Assembly (NCBI RefSeq): GCF_003672135.1
Contig: NC_039511.1
Span: forward strand, 10,008,464 to 10,072,463
Origin: Ooceraea biroi
Taxonomy: Eukaryota > Arthropoda > Insecta > Hymenoptera > Formicidae
DNA: 64,000 nucleotides
Direction: 5' to 3'
How positions within the stretch are numbered: the stretch's first letter is position 1; each line of letters begins with the position of its first letter. The notes beneath the pieces are model-generated. The model had not been told where the DNA came from. It did no database searches and saw only the letters and a program-made list of their open reading frames with translations. Positions 38,353-47,952 of the stretch are shown here, piece by piece. Made by a program: the position numbers and the translations under genes.

Positions 38353-39723
38353 TCCTCTCGCTCTCGTCGCTCTGTCTGCCTCCTTCGTGAATCGCCCTTC
38401 GGGAATCGGCTCCGAAGTCGGCGCTGTCTTCATCGCTCACGACGGCAGCTTCCTCCCGAGTATGCGGCCACGCCGATCACGCACGCGTTTATAATAATTA
38501 TCGCTGCCCAATTACAGCGGCCCGTCGATGTTCTTGACGTCGCGTGACGACGTTGATACCGGCCTGAGATGACGTTGAAGGGAATCTTATCAAAGTGGGA
38601 TAAGTGGCGTGGTAAACGCGAGAACGCGAGCATTCGCGTAAAGCTGTGCGTGCGGCTTATCTTGACGGATGAGTGAACTTCAATCGGGTGAACGAAACGA
38701 TCGAAGAAGTCGCGTGTCACGTACTTCGCGCGAGTTTACCTCGTTGGCAAACCGATGGCAGGCACGACTACAAAATTGCTGGTTGAAATAACGCGCGTTA
38801 ACATACATTAACGTGCATGGCTAATGACTTGACTAGCGATCCATATTTTCAGATTTTACAAATTGTTGTTGGTTAACAAATAGCGGAATCTCAATTTTGC
38901 AGCCAAAATTTTATCAATTTAAACAGGTTTCTCCTATTTCTCCGTTTCACGTTTCCTTTCTTTATTTTAATGTTTTGCCACTGGAAATTGCACTTTCGCT
39001 ATTGCGCACGCAAAATCCACATCTGGTTATTAAGTCGATCAAGTATAGTGATTATTAACATCTTTCGCGTAATTATACGAGGATATTGTACCATCGGAAG
39101 AAATTACAAGGCGTGCTTGCGTTTTAGCAAAACGCACAGTAACGAGTGCTGAAGAGCGCTTGCTGACGCAAGAAATTGCAGCTCGCGCGGCACGAGAGCA
39201 CCGTCCTCTGGCACGGATTTCGCCGGCTATCAGCGTCCCTTTCGCGTCGAGATGCACAATGAGAGAGGTAATAGGCATCCCCCCGGGGTGCTAATTAAGA
39301 ACAGGGGCGCGGACGGACGCTCCTTCGCTCAACGTTGGAAATAGGTGTTACACCAACGGCGCAATGTTTCCCCGGGCGATTCGTAATAATACACCGACAA
39401 ATACACGGAGACGGCGCGGCGCGCGGTGGAATGTAATTCCGCTATGTATTATTCTGCGATTACCTTTTAGCGGCGCGCCTAGATCGCGGCGCGGCCCTAA
39501 TGTCTTAGAGCGCTTCTTACAATGCGTGTCCTATTTGCTCTACGCGTGTGTAATACCTTCTCCCATAATACCGGCGGCGTTTAGAGACCGCCGTGAGATA
39601 ATCAGCGAGATTACACGTACTCGCCCGGCCGGGTTTAGCTCCCGATTTTTATGCCGAAATGATTTTGCATAATTCGCGCGGACTTTCATTTCCGCTTATT
39701 ACACTCGTGACCGCGCCAATTTT

Positions 39724-39742
39724 CCCTGCCTCCCACCCTCCC
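39724..39742 (-). other. G-quadruplex-type motif on the minus strand
   Basis: Four CCC runs on the plus strand are separated by loops of 5, 1 and 1 bases. Confidence 0.6.
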
Positions 39743-39966
39743 ACCTAGATGAATGCGGCGGACGTTTACCGTAGCTGGAACGACGCGGTCGTCGCGTTTT
39801 CGCGATATTTCACCGCGCTCGCGGTACAATCTCGCTGCCCGTACAATGGCGGAACGGACGAAATGTACCGTTTAAAGAGAGGCCTGCCGTATCGAAGTTG
39901 CTCGTTGTGCCGATGCAACGATGATATTATCCCGTCCGCGGTGATAATCAGAGGTAGACACAAGTG

Positions 39967-39990
39967 CTACTGCTGCTGCTGCTGTTGCTG
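39967..39990. repeat. (CTG)n microsatellite
   Basis: Eight CTG-type triplets with two substitutions (CTA at the start and one TTG). It lies about 200 bases upstream of the GTC/GGT block. Confidence 0.85.
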
Positions 39991-40186
39991 ATCGTATAGC
40001 GCTACTCGCGTAGCGAATATCATCGTCACGAGATGGCCAGCGGTATCTTTAGAGCGTAACTTAATACGGGCTTCCGTTAGACGATCCAGAAAGCCGGACA
40101 TAAGGGTGGAGGAGGGGAAGAGAGGAGGAGGGCGACGAGGAGGTGAGAGACTGGTATACTCTTGCGCGCAAGCAGGTAGGCGCGCC

Positions 40187-40318
40187 GTCATCGTCGTCGT
40201 CGTCGTGGTTAACCTCCTAGTAATGGTGGTGGCGGTTACGGTGACGATGGTGTTGGTGGTGATGGTGGTGATGGTGGCGGTGGTGGTGGTGGTGGTGGTG
40301 GTCGTCGTCGTCGTCGTC
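40187..40318. repeat. Compound trinucleotide block (GTC)n-(GGT)n-(GTC)n
   Basis: GTC repeats occupy 40187-40207, a degenerate GGT/GAT repeat fills about 40223-40302, and GTC repeats return at 40301-40318. The symmetric order suggests expansion inside an older GTC repeat. A frame across it translates to nearly pure valine, which is a repeat artefact and not a protein. Confidence 0.9.
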
Positions 40319-40435
40319 TGAACGCTCTTCCGGGGATTGTCTCAGGCGCAGCACTCGGTCACGGTCTATTTCCGGGGCCGAGCGATCGCCTAACGACGCA
40401 TTGTGCGTATGTATTTATGGGTGGAAAAGAGACGA

Positions 40436-40468
40436 TCGAGAGAAAGAGCGAGAGAGGAGGGAGGGGGA
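40436..40468. repeat. Purine-rich GA/GGA tract
   Basis: A degenerate GAGA tract ending in GGAGGGAGGGGG. It lies just downstream of the GTC/GGT repeat block. Confidence 0.7.
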
Positions 40469-43220
40469 CACCGCCTGGGCAATAAATACTGTTATACGGG
40501 CATTAACGTTCGCCAACGGGTCCTCCCTGTCGTGCGTGGGTAGCACGGGAGAAGCCTCGCGACAGGATAATGAGAGGAAGACGTGCGACCAGCAGGAAGG
40601 CAACGAGAGAAGCACCGGTGGAATGAAGGAAGTCACCCAAGAATGAATAATGTGTCTTTAACCCTTAATCCTTTATTAAGCGGAGGTCATAGACGGGGTG
40701 GTCCGCACGTGAGCGCGTGGGGCGAAATAAAAAGATGGATCATTTTATGGAAAATTTTATCCTCACTGATACATCGTAAATTCGTGTGATTTGATTGTGG
40801 AACGAATAAAGATTGTGAAATAATTACGTAATATTTATTATATATCATATATGCACATCCAGTCGGGCTCGAAAGCTTTTTGTATTTCAAGAGAATGCAT
40901 ATTATATTCATATATAATTATTTTATATTCATTATTTCATATTCGAATAAAATAAAAGCAATGGAAGCTCTATGTTTAAAAGTGTTATTAAAATTTCAAT
41001 AATCGCTTTTTCTCTCGTATTGAGATGAAACACAGGACGTATCAGAAAGGGACATTATATTCACGTAAATTCCGTGCACGGTTTCTGGAACACGAGAGCT
41101 CGCGTTGCTCCCGTTACGTCAAACGCTCGTCGGTAATTAGCAGCAGAAACAAACGTCGGTCCGCTTATGCTCTCACCTAATTGTACGATGGTAATGGAGA
41201 TGTCAGAGAGAACTGCGTGGTAAAGAAAAGAAAAGAACGAGTTTAACTCGAGCGACAAAACAGGATAAAGACATTGTCCTCTTTTTACATGAATTTATTA
41301 TATATAAATAATGCAACAATACGGCCTGCATTATTTCGTGTACGAGTATATTCACAGTTTACTACAGATTACATTATATCATGTTCAGATTACATTATAT
41401 CATGTTACATCCGTTATTTCATATTTATCCAAATATCAGAGAATCAGCTTTTGGCGCTCGATCAAGCGATGCAAACTCGCGCTGAAGAACGGAATCGCGA
41501 GTTGAAAGAGGAAAGGTTTTAAATAAAGGGCACGCGCTGATTGCGGCTAGCAGTAGAGAGTCACGTCTAAAGCTGTATATTTTCGCGACGCGCACTGAAA
41601 AGGAGAACAACGACCAACCCACATTTTCCTCTCTGGAAAACAATCGTGACGACTAATAAGCAAGACGCAGCAACAGGAACTCGCCGCGCAGAAACAAAGA
41701 ACTTTTATTCAACGCGCAGAGAGGAGGTTAATGACGAAGTGCTGCGAATCCCGGATCCGTTTCAGCCTGAAGAACAATTATGATTCGAACGGTAATAGAT
41801 TGTTAGAGGTTGCCGACTCCCAACTTTCCAGACTGCGGAAAAAAATTCTCTCCGTTTTGTTTGTTCGTTAGAAGTTTGGTATAAGATCGTTCACCAACTT
41901 CTGCATCTCGTTCCTTTAATCCACCATTGTTGCAGATGATCATATCAAAGGAGCGTAACGATGATTTTTATTGCCTATGTATGCACACACATGTAACACA
42001 CAACGAGAGAAGAATATTTATACGGAATATTAATGACTCAATTTAGCTCTGATAGTTATACTTCTCGAGCTTTATAAATATTTCATCCATAAATTATAAT
42101 TCTCTGAATATAATTTAACAAGGTGATTGATTTAGTTAATCTTGGTTAATGTTGGTAAAACAAAGATAATAGTTATTTCACATTCGCGTATTATTTCCAT
42201 ATCCACTGAGCCATTATCGATATTTTTGCATCGCGCTGTTTCAAATTTATATGGAATATGAAATGCGTTGTGAGTAAGTACATATAAAACATTCAAACTG
42301 CATTTTCTGCAACCATTTTCAGATTCACATCGCTTTAATAGCAAAACCAGATGAGATGCTCGTATAACAAATACTGATATTTATTTATAATTTCATTTTG
42401 AGAAAGTTTCGTTTCATGGATGGATAGAGTATAAAGCAACGCAACATGGCCGAAACATCGCAAGTTGGAGTGGCCGTCACGGGCTACCGAACATGAATAT
42501 CCGTCATACTTGGAGGGTGTCGTCTTTCGAGCGGTTGTCGACGGCCACGGACAGGCAATTTCCGGATGCGGACGCGCGCGGCAGGCCCGCGGAAGAACCG
42601 TTGCGGGGCATAACACCACCTGCGCTTACCCAGAGTGGTAGTGAAGCGTATCTCGCGTTCGCGCGAGAGCGCATTCAGGGTTACGGCCTGACGTGGAAGA
42701 GGATCGCCACGGGATTTATGTACCAGGAAGACGGCGGATCTGGCCGTTTAAGTCCATCCGGCCGCTCGATAGGGAAGCTCGATTAAATTCACGCTTCGAA
42801 AACCAACTATGGCCCTCTCTCGACAACGGTGGCAAAGGGCAAAGCTCCCGCATCGGGGCCTCCGTCGGAAGCCCCCATCGCGGAAACGATTCACGTGTCG
42901 TCCCGGCACGTGGGGTCGTTCAGAAACGTTAACGGTACTCCGATATTGAAGGAGTATTGACGTTTCAGCCCGGATGCTTTAGGGGCGACACTTTTCCTCC
43001 AGCATTTCGAAACCGTCCATCGGTGATCCATTGACCTGCTGACCCCGCTACGTCGGTATCATCGCGGTGCGTTGTATAAGACTTCTCAGACTGGGCGGAT
43101 CATCCATCCCCTTTAATGATGTGTTCTTTGAAAATTTTGACTTGGCTCTTTTACAAAAACATCGAGTAATCGAAAAGATATGAACAATTCAAAATGAAGA
43201 ATGTTTAAAAGCAAACATTT

Positions 43221-43227
<7 letters not shown>
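40469..43227. other. Mixed, largely AT-rich non-coding sequence
   Basis: AT-rich at 40770-41060 and 42000-42440, with the 21-bp duplication between them. A 97-codon frame at 42493-42786 lies in the CpG-rich part and shows no recognisable domain. Confidence 0.6.
41365..41406. repeat. Perfect 21-bp tandem duplication
   Basis: The unit CAGATTACATTATATCATGT plus one T occurs twice in direct contact with no mismatch. The flanks are AT-rich. Confidence 0.95.

Positions 43228-43287
<60 letters not shown>
43228..43287. repeat. (AC)30 microsatellite
   Basis: An uninterrupted 60-base AC repeat, the longest pure microsatellite in the window. It is separated by 29 bases from a pyrimidine repeat on the same strand. 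Alternating purine-pyrimidine runs of this kind can adopt Z-DNA. Confidence 0.97.
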
Positions 43288-43288
<1 letters not shown>

Positions 43289-43316
43289 AGAAGAAAGATC
43301 TTCAAGTAAACTTGAT

Positions 43317-43353
43317 TCTCTCTCTCTCTCTCTCCCTCCCTCTCTCCCTCCCT

Positions 43354-43390
<37 letters not shown>
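43317..43390. repeat. Compound (CT)n/(CCCT)n microsatellite
   Basis: About 74 bases of pure pyrimidine mix CT and CCCT units, with four consecutive CCCT units at 43346-43360. The minus strand there is a G-quadruplex-type run. The whole block is a homopurine-homopyrimidine tract able to form a triplex. Confidence 0.95.
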
Positions 43391-43392
<2 letters not shown>

Positions 43393-43683
43393 TGTAACAC
43401 ACAGTTATTTAATTAAAAAATTAATTAGAAAGACATTTAACACAAAAGCTAAGCAAATAACAAATAATAATTTATCTAGACATTTTTGCGCGCGCGCTGA
43501 GGATAGATTGATCCCAGATCGATCAAAGAACCCAGAAGAAACGATTCATTAAACAGCATATTTTTAATTAGTTGCTGCGTCATTGAATCATAATATGGCA
43601 ATATAATTATAGTAATTAAGTAAATTACGCGGAGTAAGACAAACTACTCAGAGTTCATAAATTAAAGGGACGCGCCGTATTTT

Positions 43684-43833
43684 ATGGGGATTATGTTTCA
43701 GCAGTTACGGCTGCCTCCTGATATCGCCGTTGATGCAGAGATTGTCTCGACACACGGCAACCCTAATCGCGGACTCAAAGCTGCCATCATGGAAGGCAGC
43801 CGGATGGGTGGAGCGGTTGAACTCTCGGAATGA
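43684..43833 (+). CDS. Short 49-codon open frame (doubtful)
   Basis: An ATG-started frame reads MGIMFQQLRLPPDIAVDAEI and continues for 29 more residues to a TGA. The composition is protein-like, without the arginine or serine excess of frames in CpG-rich repeats. The antisense frames over the same bases are also open for long stretches, so the signal may only reflect composition. No family was recognised. Confidence 0.08.
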   Translation: MGIMFQQLRLPPDIAVDAEIVSTHGNPNRGLKAAIMEGSRMGGAVELSE

Positions 43834-43996
43834 CTTCTCGGCTCGGAGTAATAAGTCACGCGCTAGTTGCGAGCGGTATTGTAATGCGAGTACTCTCGCG
43901 TGAGTGCAGATACGAGCTAGCAGCAGGCCGGCAACGCGAAACGACGAGCGAAGTTGCCGGGCGCGGCTTTCCGAGCTTATAATGCGGCATATGACT

Positions 43997-44004
43997 ATGC
44001 AAAT
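43997..44004 (+). promoter_or_regulatory. POU octamer ATGCAAAT
   Basis: Exact octamer in a CpG-rich stretch, about 1.5 kb from the site at 45486. Confidence 0.25.
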
Positions 44005-44090
44005 CGGTTCGCTTTAAGTCACCGACGATGGTAGATCGGAGACGACGTTTAATAAAATGTTAATATTACACCCGACGCAAGTATTGCTTC

Positions 44091-44136
44091 GGAGAGAGAA
44101 GGAGAGAGAGAGAGAGAGAGAGAAAGCGAGAGAAAC
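44091..44136. repeat. GA-rich microsatellite
   Basis: Mostly GA dinucleotides with scattered GGA and AAA interruptions. The longest pure run is about 20 bases. Confidence 0.9.
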
Positions 44137-45485
44137 CCGCTGCTCCCTATTGTGCAGCCCTTAATAAGGAATCAGAAATCAATTTTACACGCGCTTGGGT
44201 ATTATTACTTTCCTTTCGTATAAAAGCGGACACAAATGCGATTAACATAATATAATCACTATAATCATGGTAAACAACAGTTACTTCAATATTACAACGA
44301 TAATTACACATTTGCAATACAAAAACGTGAAATTATTATACATCGCTCTTCGAAAGAAAATGATACATTTTTGTATTTATTCCTACATTTTAACTTGCGC
44401 AAAATTCGTCTACGTTGTACGTCACAGAAAAATATCCGAGGAGTTAAATACTTTCTCTCTTTATTCACATTAATCCATTTCGTGATTTGTATCTATATTA
44501 CGGTGGCACTCGCGATATGATACGTGACACGCAGAATTAGACTCGCGCAGCATCGCGTACCGAAATATAGGCATCTTCGCCCACGTCGCTCGCGATAAGA
44601 TAAACTTTCTACGCGAGGGAACTACTTCTGTGTGCCCTGCTTTCTGCCCTCGGCCGGAGGCAAAAGTATAGTAAGCCAAAGTAATGGCATGGGAACCTGC
44701 GGCCGATTCGCAGAGGCGACCGCCAGCTCGGATTCGCCTGACTGCCTGGAAACTGCAACCTGCTGGAACTTTCATCGTTTAGAGAACGAAGAGGGGGAGG
44801 AGGCTGAGAACTTTTATGCGCCGGCGATCTGACCCCGACCGATACCCTCGCGATCAGATCGTCGCAAATCAGTGGAGCGTCTTGTTTAAAGGCAGTTTGA
44901 TCAATAAGTTTCCCCGTGTCGCCGCCGTTCCAAATCGATTGCGGCGCGCTGTTCCCCCTCGCGGAACACGAAGTATGATAACCGCTTTATTGCACCTCGG
45001 AAACGAGATCGAGCGAGCTACGATCGTGCATATAAAGGCGATTGCATTGTACCGCTCGATGCTCGCGATATACGCGATTTTTATCTCGATGTCCAGTTTT
45101 TTTTTCATTATACGAGAAGTGACAATAGCAGGTGTAATTGAAAGGAGATCAGAGAAGATCTGTAAGATCTAGCGCGTTATATTAAAATATCGATGTAACA
45201 AAAAAAATCTAATCATTCTTGCAAGCTGCAGATTATCGATGGAATCCGTGTTGTTTGCCGAGATTGTTATCAGTTTCAGGATTAAACGTCAGCCTCGCTG
45301 AGATATTAAAACGATTAAACTATAATAATGTGCGGTCCGGCCGTAATCGCGTCCGCAGATCATCCCTTTTTCGCCGCGCGAGTTTAATAAGTCGAACGAT
45401 TTACAACCCCGTGCGCACTTTGTAGCGTTTTGAAAGCACGCCATTATGTTTACCGTGATTATGGCCGTAGGTGGTTGGTTGTAAT

Positions 45486-45493
45486 ATGCAAAT
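45486..45493 (+). promoter_or_regulatory. POU octamer ATGCAAAT
   Basis: Exact octamer followed closely by a CpG-rich, GGCGC-repeat-bearing stretch. Confidence 0.25.
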
Positions 45494-45530
45494 GAATAAG
45501 CCGGCAATATGTCATCGCGATGATCGTCCC

Positions 45531-45549
45531 GGCGCGGCGCGGCGCGGCG
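45531..45549. repeat. (GGCGC)n short tandem repeat
   Basis: Three GGCGC units plus a partial fourth in a CpG-rich stretch. Confidence 0.8.
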
Positions 45550-46263
45550 GTTTTCGAAACGCCAGCCCGCGCGACCGGTTAAAACAATCCGCACCGGTGC
45601 AAAACCTGCGAATCCCCCGGGACTTTACAACGACGTCGTCTTCGTCGCCGTTGAATCACGCGCAGTGATTAATCCGACCCGCTGCGCGGACGGGGGTAAG
45701 CACTTTATCCTCTTTCGAAGCCCGCGCGCAGATATTATGTTTGCCGCGGCGTCGCGCGCGAAAATGCCGACCGGATGGAAGACAGGAGACAACAAACGGG
45801 ACGGCCAATTACGCCGGACTAATGGCCCTCGATCTTCCCCCGCTTTGCGTTAACGAGGGTCCACAATGCACTTTTGTGTCCCTTCGACTATTCAATGATC
45901 TCTTCGACCTCTCTCTTTCTCTCCCGTTTTTCCGTCCCGCTTGCCCTTCGCGCTCCATAACGTCATCGATAAATCGATCCTTCATCTACTTCTGCGCGAG
46001 TAAAAAAAGGAAATCCACCCTCTTCCCCTCCATCGGCCGATCCATCCACGACGATCGCCGCAATAACGAGAGCTCGAGTGAAAAAGCAGGCGGATTTGAC
46101 GTTCGTAAATATTTGTCTTAGGATTTCTCGAACCGAAGTCCGACGGTCAAATATTTTTTTCAACGTACGTCAAGTTTCAAATCAATGCTGTGAATTTTTA
46201 ATGATTAACGTAATACGAATTGTTCTACCTTAAATAAAGATTTTCATTTTAAATCTAGAGATA

Positions 46264-46288
46264 GAGGAGACCAGGGATAAAAGTAACA
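46264..46288 (+). repeat. Left terminal inverted repeat of pogo-like element
   Basis: The first 25 bases after the flanking TA begin GAGGAGACCAGGG and end in GTAACA. They match the reverse complement of 47482-47506 except at positions 2, 15 and 19. A second copy of the inner motif follows at once, at 46290-46304. Confidence 0.85.
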
Positions 46289-46455
46289 CGGGACAAATGT
46301 AACAAACGCGATTACTATAAAAAAAACATTCATGTACGAATCTATCCACGATTATACAACGTCTTTTGAACGTCCCTCTCACCTCAGTAGCGCTCGAAGC
46401 TCTTTCATGAGAGGCTCTGTGTCTGTTGCATCGATGCCATAAACACACGGTCAAA

Positions 46456-46748
46456 GTAAGTATTTTGTGTTTTCTTAATTTCTTAATATTGCATTGGAAA
46501 TTTAGTTTACCCCTTTATTTATTGTTTATTATAAATGAGTCGCTATTCCTTTAAATAGTTTGATGCATATTTTGAGGTTAGTTTATTTTATAACATTAAA
46601 TATTTGATCAATTGTGGCAAAAATCTAAGTCGGGACAAAAGTAACAGTCTGTTACTTATGTCCCGAAAACAATAATTGTTATTGGTGTTGATTTCTATTC
46701 ATTTATATATATATTTCTCTTACAAAAACGTTCTTATTATTATTTTAG
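46456..46748 (+). other. Putative 5'-UTR intron of the transposase gene
   Basis: A donor-like AAA|GTAAGT at 46456 and an acceptor-like TTATTTTAG ending at 46748 bracket about 293 AT-rich bases. They end one base before the transposase ATG. The arrangement fits a leader intron kept from the autonomous parent. The splice sites are read by eye only, and the intron contains the 46631-46665 inverted repeat. Confidence 0.35.
46631..46665. repeat. Internal inverted repeat of two transposon motifs
   Basis: CGGGACAAAAGTAACA and its near-perfect reverse complement are separated by only GTC, giving 16-bp arms with one mismatch. The arms are the same 15-bp motif found in the terminal repeats. The order is the same as left end facing right end, collapsed to a 3-bp spacer. 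Confidence 0.75.
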
Positions 46749-46749
46749 A

Positions 46750-46842
46750 ATGCCGAATATACGAAAAAGAAAAACAGATAGAGGCTTAGCACTAACAATA
46801 AATTCAGTTATGTTTGCCATAATTGTCTTTCTGACAATGTGA
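46750..46842 (+). pseudogene. Truncated pogo-like transposase, N-terminal remnant (30 codons)
   Basis: The frame starts at an ATG right after a splice-acceptor-like TTATTTTAG and reads MPNIRKRKTDRG, then a hydrophobic tail ending at TGA. The basic RKRKTDRG segment resembles the start of the DNA-binding helix-turn-helix region of pogo/Tigger-type transposases, which are normally several hundred residues long. Here the rest of the DNA-binding domain and the whole DDE catalytic core are missing. From 46809, in a different frame, a short YVCHNC segment with a CxxC pair can be read. It could be a scrap of a cysteine-rich C-terminus joined by the internal deletion, but that is speculative. The fragment cannot encode an active transposase. 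Confidence 0.6.
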
Positions 46843-47208
46843 CTTTTTTCAATTTTGTAACAGATATCGAAGTATTTCATACCTTTTTTATTTTTTGTTA
46901 TCTTTTTTTGTTTACCTATATGAATATCAATTCCAGAAATTTATGATTTTTCACTTTTTTAGTTAATTTTCTTCAGGTATAAATAATTGCATAACCTTAA
47001 TTTATAAGAATAGTTTATGTTGTGTTATAAACAAGAAGTTCCTTGTGATATTAAACATTTTTGTTTATTATATGTTTGTATAATTTCGTTTATTTTATGA
47101 TTGAATAATTTTATGTTCGTATAATTTTATTTTTATAATTTTATGTTTCATTATTTATGTTTAAAATAATTAAACATGTCCAGAATTATTTGAAAAAAGT
47201 TTATAAGG

Positions 47209-47214
47209 AATAAA
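47209..47214 (+). promoter_or_regulatory. Possible polyadenylation signal AATAAA within the transposon
   Basis: AATAAA lies downstream of the transposase remnant and upstream of the right terminal repeat, where a poly(A) signal would be expected. The hexamer is frequent by chance in AT-rich DNA. Confidence 0.2.
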
Positions 47215-47283
47215 ACGTTTCACTACATTGATTATATGTTTGTTTTAATTTTATTTTATCTTGTTAAAATCAACCTTCAGCCC

Positions 47284-47321
47284 TGTTACAACCAGCCCTA
47301 GGGGTAGGGACAATTGTAACA
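47284..47321. repeat. Subterminal inverted repeat near right end of transposon
   Basis: TGTTACAACCAGCCC at 47284-47298 faces GGGACAATTGTAACA at 47307-47321. The right arm is a good copy of the terminal motif and the left arm is a diverged one. The pair lies about 160 bp inside the right terminal repeat. Confidence 0.6.
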
Positions 47322-47481
47322 AATCTCGATTTTTATAAAATTCGATTTTTCCACGTAATTGTATAATGTGCATAAGTTTTATCCATACCAAATAATAAGT
47401 AAAGAATGCATTAATCTTATAAGATAGAAAAAGTTTATAAATAAACAAGCAAATCGAAGATATCAACACAAATAAGCAAAA

Positions 47482-47506
47482 TGTTACGTTTGTCCCTGGT
47501 CTCCCC
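47482..47506 (-). repeat. Right terminal inverted repeat of pogo-like element
   Basis: Read on the minus strand this is GGGGAGACCAGGG followed by an ACAAACGTAACA-type segment. It is directly followed by TA at 47507-47508. It retains the GGGACAAA form of the inner motif, whereas the left end has GGGATAAA. Confidence 0.85.
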
Positions 47507-47883
47507 TACATTACGTGAAATGTGATAATTTCAATCCAGAGAGATAAATACTCGCAGCGAAAGAAAAATGGAGAGCCGAATATATTCCGCGTGTATCTTC
47601 TTCCGCGAAATTAAAATTTCGCCGACTGGTTAATCTTGACGAATATTGCGCTGCCGGTGTTGGCGACGTCATTCGCTACGCGAGATTCCCGGCCGTGCAA
47701 ATGCAATTTAAACGTCGACGTGCGGCATTGAGATACTGCAGGAAGGAGCTGGCACTCGATTATCTTATAATACTGTGTCTCTGACGTGCTATCGGTACGC
47801 TTACGGAAATGCCGCTGCGAGTTACAAACACTTATCGACGTTTCCTCGATCAACGACCCATCTCGCGCGATCGACGACGCTGC

Positions 47884-47952
47884 GGAAAAGAGAGAGAGAG
47901 GGAAAGAGACAGAAGTAGCGCGAAGAGAGAAGCGGGAGAAAGAGAAAAAGGG
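47884..47952. repeat. Purine-rich GA tract
   Basis: About 69 bases dominated by GA and GAAA units with a few pyrimidine interruptions. It lies about 380 bases downstream of the transposon's right end. Confidence 0.85.

Larger units (their letters stand above)
35214..39966. other. CpG-rich non-coding sequence
   Basis: No gene was recognised apart from the doubtful exon-like segment at 36541. Purine-rich sequence fills about 36895-36957. Nested frames on both strands at 37572-38440 reflect CpG-rich, stop-poor DNA. AT-rich patches lie at about 35640-35850 and 38830-39000. Confidence 0.6.
43391..46261. other. Mixed non-coding sequence left of the transposon
   Basis: No gene was recognised apart from the doubtful 49-codon frame at 43684. 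It holds two octamers, the GA repeat and a GGCGC repeat. A 126-codon frame at 45741-46121 has no recognisable domain. Confidence 0.6.
46264..47506 (+). mobile_element. Internally deleted pogo/Tigger-like DNA transposon (about 1.24 kb)
   Basis: The element is bounded by 25-bp terminal inverted repeats that match at 22 of 25 positions and share the core GGAGACCAGGGA. A TA dinucleotide lies directly outside each end (46262-46263 and 47507-47508), as expected for the TA target-site duplication of the Tc1/mariner/pogo superfamily. A 30-codon open frame at 46750-46842 begins with a basic motif typical of pogo-type transposase N-termini. The catalytic DDE domain is absent, so the copy cannot be autonomous. 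A 15-bp motif of the type GGGACAAAxGTAACA occurs at both ends and internally, as expected for transposase binding sites. The interior is AT-rich compared with the CpG-rich DNA on either side. The family call rests on the TA sites and the short protein motif; another TA-targeting family is possible but less likely. Confidence 0.8.

Noticed and set aside
40106..40321. Frame translating to a valine-rich protein
   Set aside because: It is the translation of GTC and GGT microsatellites.
43201..43416. Frame translating to alternating His-Thr and Leu-Ser runs
   Set aside because: It is the translation of the AC and CT microsatellites.
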